A model generated the notes under the pieces. That model had not been told where the DNA came from. It saw only the letters and a program-made list of their open reading frames with translations, and made no database searches. DNA of 64,000 nt from Dichetophora obliterata (taxonomy: Eukaryota > Arthropoda > Insecta > Diptera > Sciomyzidae), in the NCBI GenBank assembly GCA_963920525.1, contig OY986435.1, positions 270,911,574-270,975,573 of the forward strand, written 5' to 3'. Positions 21,401 through 33,160 of the stretch are shown one piece after another. The translations under genes and the position numbers were made by a program. Positions within the stretch are counted from its first letter, which is position 1. Each line of letters begins with the position of its first letter.

Positions 21401-21949
21401 GCGTAAGCATTTCTGAAAGTTGTACAGCTTGAACACGATCTTATCAAATAACATAAAAAAAATAATTGTATCTCAAAAAAAAAAAAACAATAAAAGTGTT
21501 GATCTAACAAAAAAATCTCTAAAGTCTTTTTAATAAAAATTGTTTTAAGGTTATATGTAGAGGTTCCTAGGAAAATAATTTTGTACATTTAACAAAAACA
21601 TTTTGTTAAATTAATGGGTGCACATACAAAATTTAAGTAAAACAATTTATGGGCTTGTTATTTTTTTATAATGTAACAAAATTGTTTTGTTGAGGTTTAA
21701 TATTATTTTGTCTATATAACAAAAAAGCTTCATTGAGGTTACAAAACTTTTTAATGAAATAACAAAACTCTTTCGTTACTTTAACAAAATTATCATTAAA
21801 CTAACGTAGCATTTTTGTTAAAAATTCTTTTTTTTTTTACATTATATCCCATAACAAAACACTATGTTGGATCAGAAATAACGAAATTATTTGTTATGTT
21901 AGCATACTTTTTTTGTTAATTTTACACAATTTTTTTTTTTCGGTGTGAA

Positions 21950-22560
21950 GGCAAAAATTAAAAAATATATTTCAAACACCACTTGTTTGTGTTCGAAAAA
22001 TGTGACGGTAATGAAGTGAAAAACTAATTTCACGAGGATTATTTCAAACCCTTCTAAAAAAGTTGTATACAAAAAGTCTTGCACAATTCAAGTCAAAACT
22101 CACTTCTCTTTTTGTAACGTAGCTCCAGAACATATTTTTGCTTATAGCTTTAAATCTTTAAGGTCGATTGTTGTCTTTGTTTTTACTAAATAAAGCGTTA
22201 CTTAATTAATACTCAAATATTAAAAACCTTTTTAAAAATTAAACTTTTTCATTTTTTTAAAAAATTTTTTCATACAAACCGTGCGTAACGCCAGTTCGGA
22301 AATGCACATTTTTTATACATTTTTTTTACATAATTTTTCAAGGCAAATGAACAATCAAATAAAAAATTTAATTTAAATTTTAGGAAAAAAAGATTAATTT
22401 ATTGAAAATTAGGATATACAATTCTTATGAGAGGTTAAAGTAGGCAGTTGCCGTGTCCAGCGATATTTGTTTCATGACGCTGCAAGACGTTTTGCATTAA
22501 TGTTGCTCGTTTGGAGCTTGAATTGATTGAAAAGTTGGATTAAAAACGGAAGTTAATTTA
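21950..22560. other. AT-rich, no gene recognised
   Basis: Mixed AT-rich sequence without convincing ORFs or repeats. Confidence 0.4.
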
Positions 22561-22910
22561 AAGTATAAATAAAAAAGATAAAATAAAACACATTTTTAGG
22601 GTCCACCCTAGTGTCGCAAAATTTTTTGAAATTCTTACAGCGACAAGTGCATCTACAAAGAGTACAAAACAAAGACAAATTTTCAGGGTCAACCCTAGAG
22701 TCAAAAAATTTTTTATGTTCTAGCATAAGATTTGAAATCAGTGACTCCGTAATATTGCAAGACCATACACAAAGTGTATTGAGCAAAAGAAAAAAAAAAA
22801 CGTTTTTAAAGTCATCCAAGTGTAAAAAACTTTTTGAAATTCTAACAACAGATTTTGAATCAGCAATCAGGGCATCTACAAAGTGTATAAAACCAAAGAA
22901 CTTATCTTAA

Positions 22911-23162
22911 CCCTCATGCGACTCTCAAAAAAAAGTCACAAATAAAACCCTAATGGGTGAAATCTCACCCGAAGGTTGATTAAGTTACTTTTTAAATTTT
23001 ACCGTTATGTTTTATCAACCATAATATTGATATTATATTCTAAAAGAAAGGGAAATTTTATACATATACCATACATTTCACTAATTTTGCATTAAAAATG
23101 TGCTAGGTAATGCGTTTTAAACTTCAAAATGGGTGAATTTGCACCCGAAGGTTGGATGAGGG
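22911..23162. mobile_element. piggyBac-like MITE (252 bp)
   Basis: Ends CCCTCATGC and, inverted, CCCTCATCC are flanked by TTAA (22907-22910) on the left and TTGA on the right. A CCY start beside TTAA is typical of piggyBac-class elements. Inside are two palindromes of the type gggtga...tcaccc. No coding capacity. The right flank differs by one base from TTAA. Confidence 0.5.
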
Positions 23163-23580
23163 TTGAGAATTCACCCTTGTGTCAAAAAACTTTTTGAAAT
23201 TTTTGCATCAGGTTTGAAATCTGTGACCCCTTAATACTGCCAGTACATATACAAGAAATATAAAAAAACACAGTTTCAATAGTATCGCAAGTATAGATGT
23301 ATAATTTCTTTTTATACAGTAATAGAGAAAAATTATAATTTTTTTTATATCTTTCAAAACTATTTTAAAGCATTTCATCTTTTAAATGAAAACTATTTAA
23401 AAACAAATTTGTTTTGTATAATAATTTTTCGTTTTAAAGTTTTAGTGATGAATTTGTTGTTCTTGTTAATTTTTATGTTGGTTAAACTTTAATGCAATTC
23501 AAAGTTATGTTTTATAAATGGAAATGTATATTTCGGAAAAATATTAATTATTTATTTTTTTTTAAAGAGCATACCCTATT

Positions 23581-23823
23581 AAGGTATTCACAAGGTGCGC
23601 TATCATGTCATATTGTCCTAAAATTTTACAACTAAAATTTACAAGATAAATAAATGCAAATAAGAAACAGCTGTTTGATTATGACACTTCAATAAACATG
23701 GCTTTCAGAGTTGTAATATATTAGTACTTTTTTATATGGAAGGCAACAAAAAATATTTAAATTAGTGTAAAATCTTAGGACAATATGATATTATGACATG
23801 AAAGCATACTTTGTGAATACCCT
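23581..23823. mobile_element. MITE with ~45-bp terminal inverted repeats
   Basis: The left end begins GGTATTCACAAGGTGCGC and the inverted right end GGTATTCACAAAGTATGC. The match continues through tcatgtcata...ttgtcctaa to about 45 bp. Total about 243 bp, non-coding. The target duplication is not clear, so the superfamily is open. Confidence 0.7.
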
Positions 23824-24877
23824 ATATATGTTTATTTAAAATTTATTTTAAATTTAAATTTTTGCTAGCAAAATATCTTATTAATATGAAAAAAATTTTA
23901 ATGCATAGTATAAACAATTAAGATTTATTTTATTTCAAAAATATAGTTTTCAAAGCATAACGCATGCCTAGTAACGCATGCAAAAACTTGTGTAGTAGAA
24001 ATATCTACTGGTTTAATAACTAAACGCATCTGTATTCTCTATTGTATTTATCTTTCTGAAAATAAAGAAAACCAATAACAAACGACAAACACTAAAGCAA
24101 CTGATGTGTATTTATATATATACATTTCAAGTACATATTAATAATAACAACAAAAGCAAAAGCATTTTTAAAAAAGGCACGATTCCGAATCAAACCAACA
24201 AAAATTTCTTTAAAATTCTATCATAAAATGTGAAATAAGCAATCAGCAAACAACACATCTACAAAGACTATAAAACAAATATACACATTTTATGTTAATT
24301 CTAGAGGCAAAAGAAGCTTTTTTGAACTTCTAACGTCAGATTACACTGTATTACACACATTTGCTACAGTTTGCATTTCTTAAAACTGAATTGCAATAAA
24401 GGTTCTCACGTTTGATTCAAATCAAACACACAAATAAAAATAACAAATGCTTTTTAACGAAATTTCTATGTTTCAGATACAGAGACGAACAGAGAGATAG
24501 GTGGAGAAAGAGAGAGTTGCGCACATTTCGCATTTACTTTCTCAATTGATTAAAAATTTTATTTTATTACAGTTTGCGCCTTATAATAAATGCTTACAAC
24601 TCTATGTATTCTAGAGATATTTGTATTCACGTTCTAGATATTTCGTAAATGTTTATGAAATGTCCGAAAATAACTTTAGTAGATTTAAATAAAATTTTCT
24701 ATCGCGCCCTTGGATAGCTCGCGCCCCGTGCTTTGCATGGTCTGCACATGCGGTTGGACAGACGCAATACACTCACACAAACATACACATATACACAAGT
24801 GTGAAACACAAGCATAAATGCTGGTATTGGAATAGTGTGATAATGCAGATATTTACCTAAATAAATGTTTTTGCATA

Positions 24878-25925
24878 CCCAGTAGTTCGCGGCATCTTTG
24901 ACAAACTTTTCGTGATGATTTCCTAAAGGAAGTTTCCGCATAATCTGCTGGACTCATATTTTGAAAAAAAATTAATACAAAATATGATGCAAAGTAGCGG
25001 TTGTTACCACTCTATTACGACAACTTCAAGATATTCATGATTGTTGTAACTCGCCGAATCGTTCAGAGGCTAAGCTGTAGAGTTCACAAACTATAGATGA
25101 CACTATCGATACTATCGATAATTTCACACTATCGTGACTAACGATAGTTTTGGATTGACTATCGATGATTTTCGATAGAATTTAAATATTCATTGGCACA
25201 ACTGTTTAGGTGTCATTCGTATGATTTTTACAATTTGTTATAATATTTTTCTGTTTTGTAGAGTGAAAGCTCAGGTGATGTTTCCTATAAATGTATGAGC
25301 ATTGTGTTGATTTGGAAGATGGGTGATGGGTGAAGGGAGTTAGTTGGAGGTTGAAAAGATGGAGTAGTTTCGATGAGGATTTGTTTTAAATTTGCACAGC
25401 TCAAAACTGACGGGAAACTCGCTCGCAGGGAGACTATTCCACAACTTTACCGTACGACTAAAGAACGAATTATCACTACAACGTGAGGTTCTATGTGGCA
25501 TCAAGGCAATGGTAAAGGAGTGGGCTTGGACAGCTGCCCGAGTGAACTGAGTGGCGTCAGGTCATTACGAAACCAACCAAATTTCCAATAGAGTTGAGAG
25601 GACGAAATATTTTTATCCCCTATCAAATATATAGCACAACGTTAAATTCGGTCCAGAAGCACGTTTCAATTTTAATTCCTTGACGAACTTTCTTATCTTC
25701 TTATCTCTTGTCTACTTTTCGTTAACGAAACTTCCTCAATATTTCGATATTGGGTTCGTGCATGATAAATCCCGACGTTTATGCATTCGACTTGCACAAA
25801 TTTGAAACATTTATATGAAATTTTTGTCAATGAAATGTATGGCCAAATCAGCGTGTTTCGTCAAGGATCAAGAAAAATCGTACATGATTCATTTGAGATT
25901 TCTTCAAGACTAGAACTACTGGGTA
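24878..25925. repeat. Dispersed repeat D, copy A (split by ~570 bp)
   Basis: 24878-25076 and 25655-25925 match the left and right parts of the continuous copy at 31520-32075. On the minus strand both copies keep a frame containing NHHEKFV.DAANYW, which suggests former coding. The inserted stretch (about 25081-25650) includes paired TATCGATA sites and a coding-like relic (LAGRLFHNFTVRLKNE in one plus frame, about 25410-25470) that I cannot assign. Confidence 0.6.
25104..25120. promoter_or_regulatory. Two adjacent TATCGATA (DRE-like) sites
   Basis: TATCGATA at 25104-25111 and 25113-25120, followed within 55 bp by further atcgat/cgatag motifs. This 8-mer is the known site for the fly factor DREF at housekeeping promoters. 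No downstream gene is recognised, so it may be a transposon motif. Confidence 0.35.
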
Positions 25926-26940
25926 GTTCTTGTTCCATTTCCTGATGGGTGTGTTGAACATATAAATGGCGCTCTCTCAAAACAAATGCTTGTGAGGGGA
26001 GTTTTTAGAAAAGTTAACCACAAATTACGTATTGCGCTGATTACTCCTTCTTACAAGTAATTGATATATATATTTAGGATAAGGCAGAGCGTTATAGTAT
26101 TTCTTTACAATTACAAAATCGTTTATTTATTTTAATGTTTTAGGAATTTCCCGCAAATTATTATCCCACTCTCGCTTAGAGCATTTTCACAGCAGTGCTC
26201 GTGTTTCACACCTGCTATATTTTCTCGTTAAGACTTCTTTGTGACAATACTCACTTAATTTACTCTACTCTTCACTCCATTACGTTGGCAACATTTTAAT
26301 TGAAATTCCCTGCAGCTGTCCTGTTCTTTCAGTGTTGTTTAATGTTGTTTTGTTGGCATTTTTCATTATCTTCTCAATAACTGTTCTGATTTGGACATAT
26401 TATTTTAAAATTGGTGTTAGTCCATTTAAAATTGTGAAATTGTGAAAATTGTGAAATAACATCACATACTTCTTATTTAGTGTTCACATGTTATTTATAA
26501 TTATTTCTCACTTAATTAAAAAAGAGAGATATAAAAAAATGATACTTTGTTCATCGTCTTATAAGTTTGCGTCTAAGTTATTTTCAAACATAGGTTATAG
26601 AATAAGAAATAACTAAATATGCATATGCATTTCACATAGATCTGTGAACTCGATCTATAAAATTTTTTTGAGAAATATTATTTAAAATAAAAACCTTCTG
26701 GAGCCTTTGTTATCTGTCTACATGGATTTCTTTTGGCAATGTTTATTACTAGAAATATACCAGCTTTCGCAATGTAAAAAGTATTAAAGCTTTACTGGTA
26801 TTGGTATTATCATAATTACGTCATTATTGTATAGTTGTAGGCAGAATAATCTTGCTCAAAAACACTTCTAGTGAAATTTTCCAAGCAACATTTTGTAGAT
26901 GGGAAGAATATTTAACAATTTATCACAAAGATTTCTGATG
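25926..26940. other. AT-rich, no gene recognised
   Basis: No ORF or repeat stands out beyond a short run of gtgaaatt repeats near 26430-26455. Confidence 0.4.
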
Positions 26941-27150
26941 AAGCCTTTAGCAGGGCCAAAATTGCAATAAAATCAGCTAGTGATTTTTTCCTTTTCATAC
27001 TGAAAAAGTTGTTGTTGTTTCTTTGGAAAGATTCTTTAGAACAATCAATTGTTCTAACTTTGACCTAAAGCTCAATAAACGATTATAAACTATCAAACAA
27101 CTAGAATTTGTATTTAAAATCAAGTATGATTTACACTATCAAACATAAAA
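26941..27150 (+). repeat. Dispersed repeat / SINE family C, copy 1
   Basis: The sequence from gccaaaattgcaat to actatcaaac matches the inverse of 41313-41535 over about 200 bp with scattered changes. The head, which in the other copy contains a tRNA-like B box, is degenerate here. Confidence 0.6.
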
Positions 27151-29500
27151 GATACATTTAAAATTTCTCTGACGTAAATTTTAAAACTGGCCACATATTT
27201 ATAATTAATTTTTATACCAAAGCCCGTTGATTGAAGTCTGTTATTTTAGAAAAAGTTCAACATTGTCGAACAGTACAATTATTAACATTTATTTCATGAC
27301 ATCAAAAATTGTAATATTTTGAAAGAAGAAGAAATGAACTTACACCACTTTCAAAATAAACGTTCCATGTAATGCTTTAAAATAATACCTCTTTTTTTTT
27401 TGGTTTTTTCTATTTTAATTTTTTGGTCACTAGCGAATTTCTCAAATTCGTGCGCCACTCGGTCGCTGATTAATGAACTGCATCTAATGGAGTGACAGTA
27501 ATTGGTTTCCGGAAAAATTTTACAAAACAACAGCAACAACAAAATAATTTTAGAAACAGCTAAAGCAACAACAACAACAACATTAACAAAGTTAGAGTAC
27601 ACTTATTGCCAATGTTTTATACAACAAATGATTATTATTGTGCGTGTATTCGGGGCGTAATTTTTCTTATTCAAATGAGTGAAAAATTATCGCATATATA
27701 TTTTGGCAGACAATTTTTGCATTTGGAGGTGTTCCTTCTTTTAATAATCATAATGTCTCATTATGCTCTTAATGGTTTTTGCTTAAGACTGTTTTATTTG
27801 GTAAACTGTAAACTTTTTTCGTAAGCATATTTAGTTGGTAAGAACCTTGCTCAAATTTTAAAGTGGTGCAATAATAAAATATTTTTTTTTCTTTACTTTT
27901 TTGCTGTAAGCGGTGAACACTAAAGAATTAAAAAGTGTTTATGTTGCTGCCATACACGGTAGAAGTAAAACTTATGTAAAAAAAATTAAAAATCTAAAAA
28001 TAAATATGTAATAGTTAAAATTTTTTAAATTGATATTACAATTTTAAGTTGACAACTAACTTGTTTATAGGAATCTTAGTAAAAATTTCCATATTTTCTG
28101 AATTGATTCGAGTAAATTGAACATGTTCATATTACCCCATGCACTACACCAGCGGTGTCGTGGCTGTGAGCTAAATTACAAATTCAAGAATAAAAAATAA
28201 ATAAACATAAATTAAAGCTTCAATGGCGACGAAAAACATAAATAGAGTATATCAGTGAGGGGACTGCCGATCGAAGCGAAAGCCTATACATAAAATATTA
28301 GTATTCCCTGGAAGACTTTGTCCTGTCACGGACCGCTTTACTGGTTTATAAAAATTTTCATGCTAATCGGAAAAACTTTTTATATTTTCACTCCCTTAGA
28401 ATTTGATTATATCTTTCAAAATATTTTTTATTCAGATAGTATTTTTATTTTATAATTACACCAAACTATATTATTAGCAAACCACCAAACATAAAATAAA
28501 GTAAATTTTCTATTTTTTATATATGATATATTGTTTGATTCGTCTTGAAGTCTATTTTAATGCCTGCATTTGAGATCTTGCTACAAGGAAAACAAAAAAC
28601 AAAGCAACCAAAGTGCAGTTTATTTTCTGCCTCCGATTCGGTTCATCCGTACATCCGGTTCATCATTAATGCACACTATTTTCGTCTTTTATCATTTCAT
28701 TACATGGGTATTTATGTAAAAAAACTTAATAGCACATAAGCAAAAATATAAATTAAACTTATTGAAATAATTAATATACCCTTAAACATTGAGTTTGTAT
28801 TTACATAAATTTCATTGAATTTCATTTACATTATTTTCACTGTTTGCGTCATTAATCATTGCATTATATTCTAAAAAATATACTCTGGGCTTATGGAAGC
28901 TGAAATGAGAAACAAACAATTTTTGGACGATCATGTCATGATAAAATTATTATTAGGTAGAATTGACAAATACTTATTTTCCCACGAGCTGCGACCATGG
29001 AGTTTCACACAAAATAAAACTATATAAAGTGCATGTGTCACACACATTGGCAGCTTTCAGCGAAGTCAATAGTTGGCAGTTGTTTTTTTAAATTTAAGTG
29101 AGAATCCTTTGCAATGAAATGACCCATTTACAACAGGTGACTCCTCTAAATGCTCCCAATGTGTGTGACACTCGTTCCCTATTTTTTTTCTTTTGTTTAA
29201 CATTCGATGGTCGAAACACGAAATATCACTCCTACCTATTACATATTATGCCATGGTCCCAGTCAGAGAATATGCTGGCGACATTTATAAAACTACCAAT
29301 GTTTTTTTTATGTTGGCCATGAAACTCAAATACACTATCTTCAGTAGCGTAACTATATTTAGAGCGCCCGCCCGCAGGTTTCTAAAAGCTCCCTTCTATT
29401 TACTTTATTGCTATTTGTTTTTTCAGTGTACATTTTGACACTTCACACGCGATTCGTAACATGTGGCAAAGCAGAAAATGCTCAATAAGGTTTGCCATTT
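27151..29500. other. AT-rich, no gene recognised
   Basis: Short ORFs only, none with recognisable motifs. GC is low throughout and no repeat copies were identified by eye. Confidence 0.4.
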
Positions 29501-29504
29501 TACC

Positions 29505-30536
29505 ATGAATAAACTAACAAATGAACAGCGCTTGCAAATCATTGTATTTTATTATCAAAATTCGGGTTCTGTGAGAAATTTGTTTTGCAAATAACGCCCA
29601 TTTTATGGTCGTCAAAATCGACCCACCGAAAAGGTTATTCAAGTTATTGTGACCAAATTTTACACCAGTTTAACTTTATTGGACATTAATGCACGAACCC
29701 ACCAATTCGGAGAGTGCGTACCGAGCAGAATATTGCTGCTTTATCGGTCAGTGTCAATGAAGATTGCGATATGTTAATTCGTCGCCGTTGTCAACAATTG
29801 ATCTTATGTTATTCTACCATTTGGAAGATTTCACGTAAAGACCTCGGTATGAAACCATACAAAATACAGCTGATCCAAGAACTGAAGCCGGGTGACCAAC
29901 CGCAACATCGTTTGTTTGGTGAATGGTCCTTAGAAAAGTTGGATGAAGATAAACTTTTTATTGAAAAATTTTCTTCAGCGACGAAGCTCATTTTTGGCTC
30001 AATGGGTACGTCAACAAACAGAACTGGCGAATTTTTTCTGAAGAGCAGCCATGAGCAGTTAGAGAGTTGCCAATGCTCCCTGAAAAATGCTCTGTTTGGT
30101 GAGATTTGTAGGTCGGTGGCATCATTGGACCGTACTTTTTCAAAAATAATGAAAATCGCAACGGGACAAGGTACCGTGCGATGATTACCGATTTTTTTTT
30201 GCCCAAAATGGAAGAATATGACTTAGCTTAAATAAAGTCACAACAAGGTGGTGAAACATGCCACACGGCACGCGATACCACGGACCTTTCGATAGGCGAG
30301 TTTCGTGAGCAATTAATCATTAATAAATCATTTAATTTCACCCCGCTAGACTTTTTGTGGGGCTACGTAGAGTCTCTCCAGCCACAATTGCAGACCTGGA
30401 AGACAACGATAAAGCTGTCATTGGTGAGATACCGGTCGAAATGCTGGAGAAAGTATGCGAAAATTGGAGCTTACGAATGGAGCACCTGAGGCGTAGTCGC
30501 GGAAAGAATTTACGTGAAATATTTTTTAAAAAGTAA
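29505..30536 (+). pseudogene. DD41D (rosa-like) mariner transposase relic
   Basis: The frame opens at ATG 29505 with LTNEQRLQII, typical of IS630-Tc1-mariner N-termini, then meets an in-frame TAA about 30 codons on. Later blocks, in shifting frames, include DLGMKPYKIQL, EWSLEKLDED, a degenerate SDEAHF region, IIGPYF and PLDFLWGYV, ending at TAA 30534-30536. Block order matches the better-preserved copy at 62838-63755. At least one stop, several frameshifts and deletions make it non-functional. A likely right terminal repeat (AAAAAAATCACCCT) ends near 30634; I found no matching left end. Confidence 0.8.
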
Positions 30537-30639
30537 TTGGCAGGCATTAATGTATCGCTTCAAATAAATATTTTATTCACTTTTACAAGTTTTTTTTCAC
30601 TTTTCAAAAACCAAACGCTTAAAAAAATCACCCTTTATA

Positions 30640-31519
30640 ACATCAGTAGCTGACTTGCTGAAAATATGAAAGTAAATATTCACGATCAGAAATCATTGAA
30701 TAAATTTTAATACTAGCAAAGTTTTACAGAGATTTTTAAATTAATACTTCACAATTGATTACAAAATTTTTAAATCTATTTTGTTATACATTTTAATGCA
30801 GTTCAAATATTACAAATATATTTTATACCCTTGATAATACTATGCTATACTATACTATACTATGGTGATAATATTCAAAGCGATACTATAGTGAATATTG
30901 TATTTAATTTCTAAGACATGCTGTATTATATTTTAATAAAATTTTGTTTTAAATTTCAATGCTTTGGTATTAATTTGATACTATGGCTAGTATCATAATT
31001 AATTTTTAACACAGAATCAGTATTAAAAATTAACACGAATTAAGTATTCAATTTTAATACGTATTTTTATTAAAAATCAATTTTTGGCCAGTATTTAATT
31101 TTAATACAATTTTGGTGTGGTCATATATGTATTAAAAGTATTAAAATTTATTCCAAAATTTCTTACCGTATTAATGACGTGTAAATCTACTCCAACCATA
31201 ATTGAATTTTATTCAATGAACAACAATTATTTTAGTTTATCATGATTTTTTTTTTTGAAACAAACGTAGTTCTCCACTTAATTATCATTTGCATCAAGGG
31301 ACTTGAGGGCGCCCCTGGCATAGTTGCGCCCGCCCGCAACGCGGGCTCTGCGGGCCCGCTTTTTACGCCACTGCTATCTTGGATATTGGCTACCAGGCTC
31401 TCAGCAAACGCAGCAAGCAAGTATCAATCAGTTTATCTTCTGACAAATCGGTCTATCATAAAATAATCTTGAAGGATATTTACTGTTTTTCTTTCAATGT
31501 ATATGTAGATCTGTAGCTG
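30640..31519. other. AT-rich with (CTATA)n and a GC-rich patch
   Basis: A short (ctata)n run lies at about 30839-30864 and repeated taatac/ttaatac motifs at 30960-31160. A GC-rich patch at 31300-31375 (gggcgcccctggc...cgggcccgc) looks like the end of an unrecognised element. No gene. Confidence 0.45.
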
Positions 31520-32075
31520 CCCAGTAGTTCGCGGCATCATTGACGAACTTTTCGTGATGATTTCTTGAAGGAAGTTTCTGCATGAGCTTCTGGACTTAAA
31601 CAAATTTATACAAAATATAATGCAAAGCAGCAGTTGTCAGCGCCTAACTTTTTCCACTCTATTACAACAACTTGAAGATATTCAAGATTGTTGTAATTCG
31701 CCGAATCGTTCAGAGGCAAAACTGCAACAATACAGCATGATAAATCCCGTTAATGATATTTCGCAAAATTCCGCTTCAACGTTTTGGTATAACATTCCTT
31801 CACGAATTTTATCACGTTTCAATTGTAATTCCTTGACGAAATTTTCTTTATATTGCTATCTGCTTTTCGTTAACGAAACTTCCTCAATATTTCGATATGG
31901 GGTTCATGCATGATAAATCCCGACGTTTCTGCATTGCGTCTTGCACGAATTTGGAACATTTATATGAAATTTTCGTCAATGAAATGTATGGCCAAATCAG
32001 CATGTTTCGTCAAGGATCAAGAAAAATCATACATGATGCATTTGAGATATCTTCAAGACTGGAACTACTGGGTGA
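31520..32075. repeat. Dispersed repeat D, copy B (continuous)
   Basis: A continuous counterpart of copy A near 25 kb, alike over about 470 bp with moderate divergence. The plus strand has overlapping ORFs (31620-31913, 31897-32178). The minus strand keeps the NHHEKFV.DAANYW frame shared by both copies, so minus is the more likely coding strand. A possible right terminus reading ggctgttcacattt in inverse lies at about 32370-32386. Family unknown. Confidence 0.6.
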
Positions 32076-32391
32076 ACTCAAATACATTTACAGCAACAAT
32101 TACAAACCAAATCTACTACAACTACGAACAGAGAAGAGCAGTACACATCGGTTGGCCAACGTTAGAGGAGATAACTGAATTGGCGGCGGAAAATAGACAG
32201 CACTTTGCTTGCTATGTTGTTTTTTGCCTGTTAGCAAGATCTCAAGTGGAGGCATTAAAAGAGACTTCACGACTTCACAATTGATGTGTGAACAGTCATC
32301 AAATCGCCATCAAATCCATACAAATTTTTTTGGTCAAATCATTTTTCAAATCATTTGATGAGCCATTCGAAATGTGAACAGCCCTATTGAT

Positions 32392-33160
32392 AGCGAGAGT
32401 TACTCGCAAAATGACGATGACTCACACCAAAGATTTACCCTCCACCAAAATCGTTCAACGCGCCAAAAGAAGTTTTCACTTCAATAAAGAAGTTTTCACT
32501 TCAATAAAGAAGTTTTCACTTTAAAAGCTATTGGTTATGAAAAAATTTATTAATAAAACAATGATAGTTGACAACTCTGAAAATAAAATGCCGCAGTGGT
32601 GAATATAAAAAGCCACTGACAAATACAACAAGTGTGAAAATTGTCAAACTTTAAGTTTTTAAGTTTACAATATTACAAGTTTACAAAATAAGTTGCAAGT
32701 ACAAGCACTCGAATTAAATGTGTCGCAAATTAAATAGAATGCAAATTAAATAAAATATTTGCGCTAAAACACGACCGAAATGTGAAACGTCAAAATTTGT
32801 AATTGTCAAAATTTCATCGTCCACACACAAATTTTATTCAACTTGATATTTTCCATCCTACCACGACTGAAAAGTTTCCTTTTAACACAGAGCCTAACAA
32901 ACAGATTATATGCATTAATTTCAGGGGTTGACAAATGATTTCTTTGTGAGCATGCGGCCGATTAAGAACAAGAGTGACGATCATTGTTGATTTTTTTTGT
33001 GCAAAAATACATGCAAACATATTTTAAGGTTATGTTTTCTAAGTTTCCTATCTTGCTATCTTTGCTGTCTGTATTGATGACGAGAGCTACTCTGAAAAAG
33101 ACGATGACGCAAACCAAAGATTCGTTCAAAGCGCCTAAAGATTCATTTCAAAAATAACTT
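32392..33160. repeat. Diverged duplicate segments
   Basis: 32392-32480 and 33075-33160 share gatagcgagag.tactc..aaa.gacgatgac.ca.accaaagatt, and both read as an acidic ESYS..DDD..QRF peptide in one plus frame. They may be remains of one duplicated coding stretch. A 20-bp minisatellite (aaagaagttttcacttcaat, about 2.75 copies) lies at 32466-32520. Confidence 0.45.

Larger units (their letters stand above)
19241..21945 (+). mobile_element. CAC-ended DNA element carrying an insect gene relic
   Basis: Ends read CACCCAAAAAAATT (19241) and, inverted, CACCGAAAAAAAAA (21945), both flanked by TG. About 600 bp at the left and 450 bp at the right are built from many taacaaaa/ttttgtta motifs facing each other, like subterminal binding sites. 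The centre holds two coding-like segments and a long inverted repeat. I do not recognise the superfamily; no transposase motif is visible. Confidence 0.55.
22595..24350. repeat. Diverged ~100-130-bp units, interrupted
   Basis: A motif of the form gtgtcaaaaaactttttgaaattctaacatcagatttgaaatc recurs, strongly diverged, at about 22611, 22699, 22818 and 23175, and more weakly near 24208 and 24305. Several units start with an agggtc-accct palindrome. Two MITEs have inserted among them. Confidence 0.5.
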
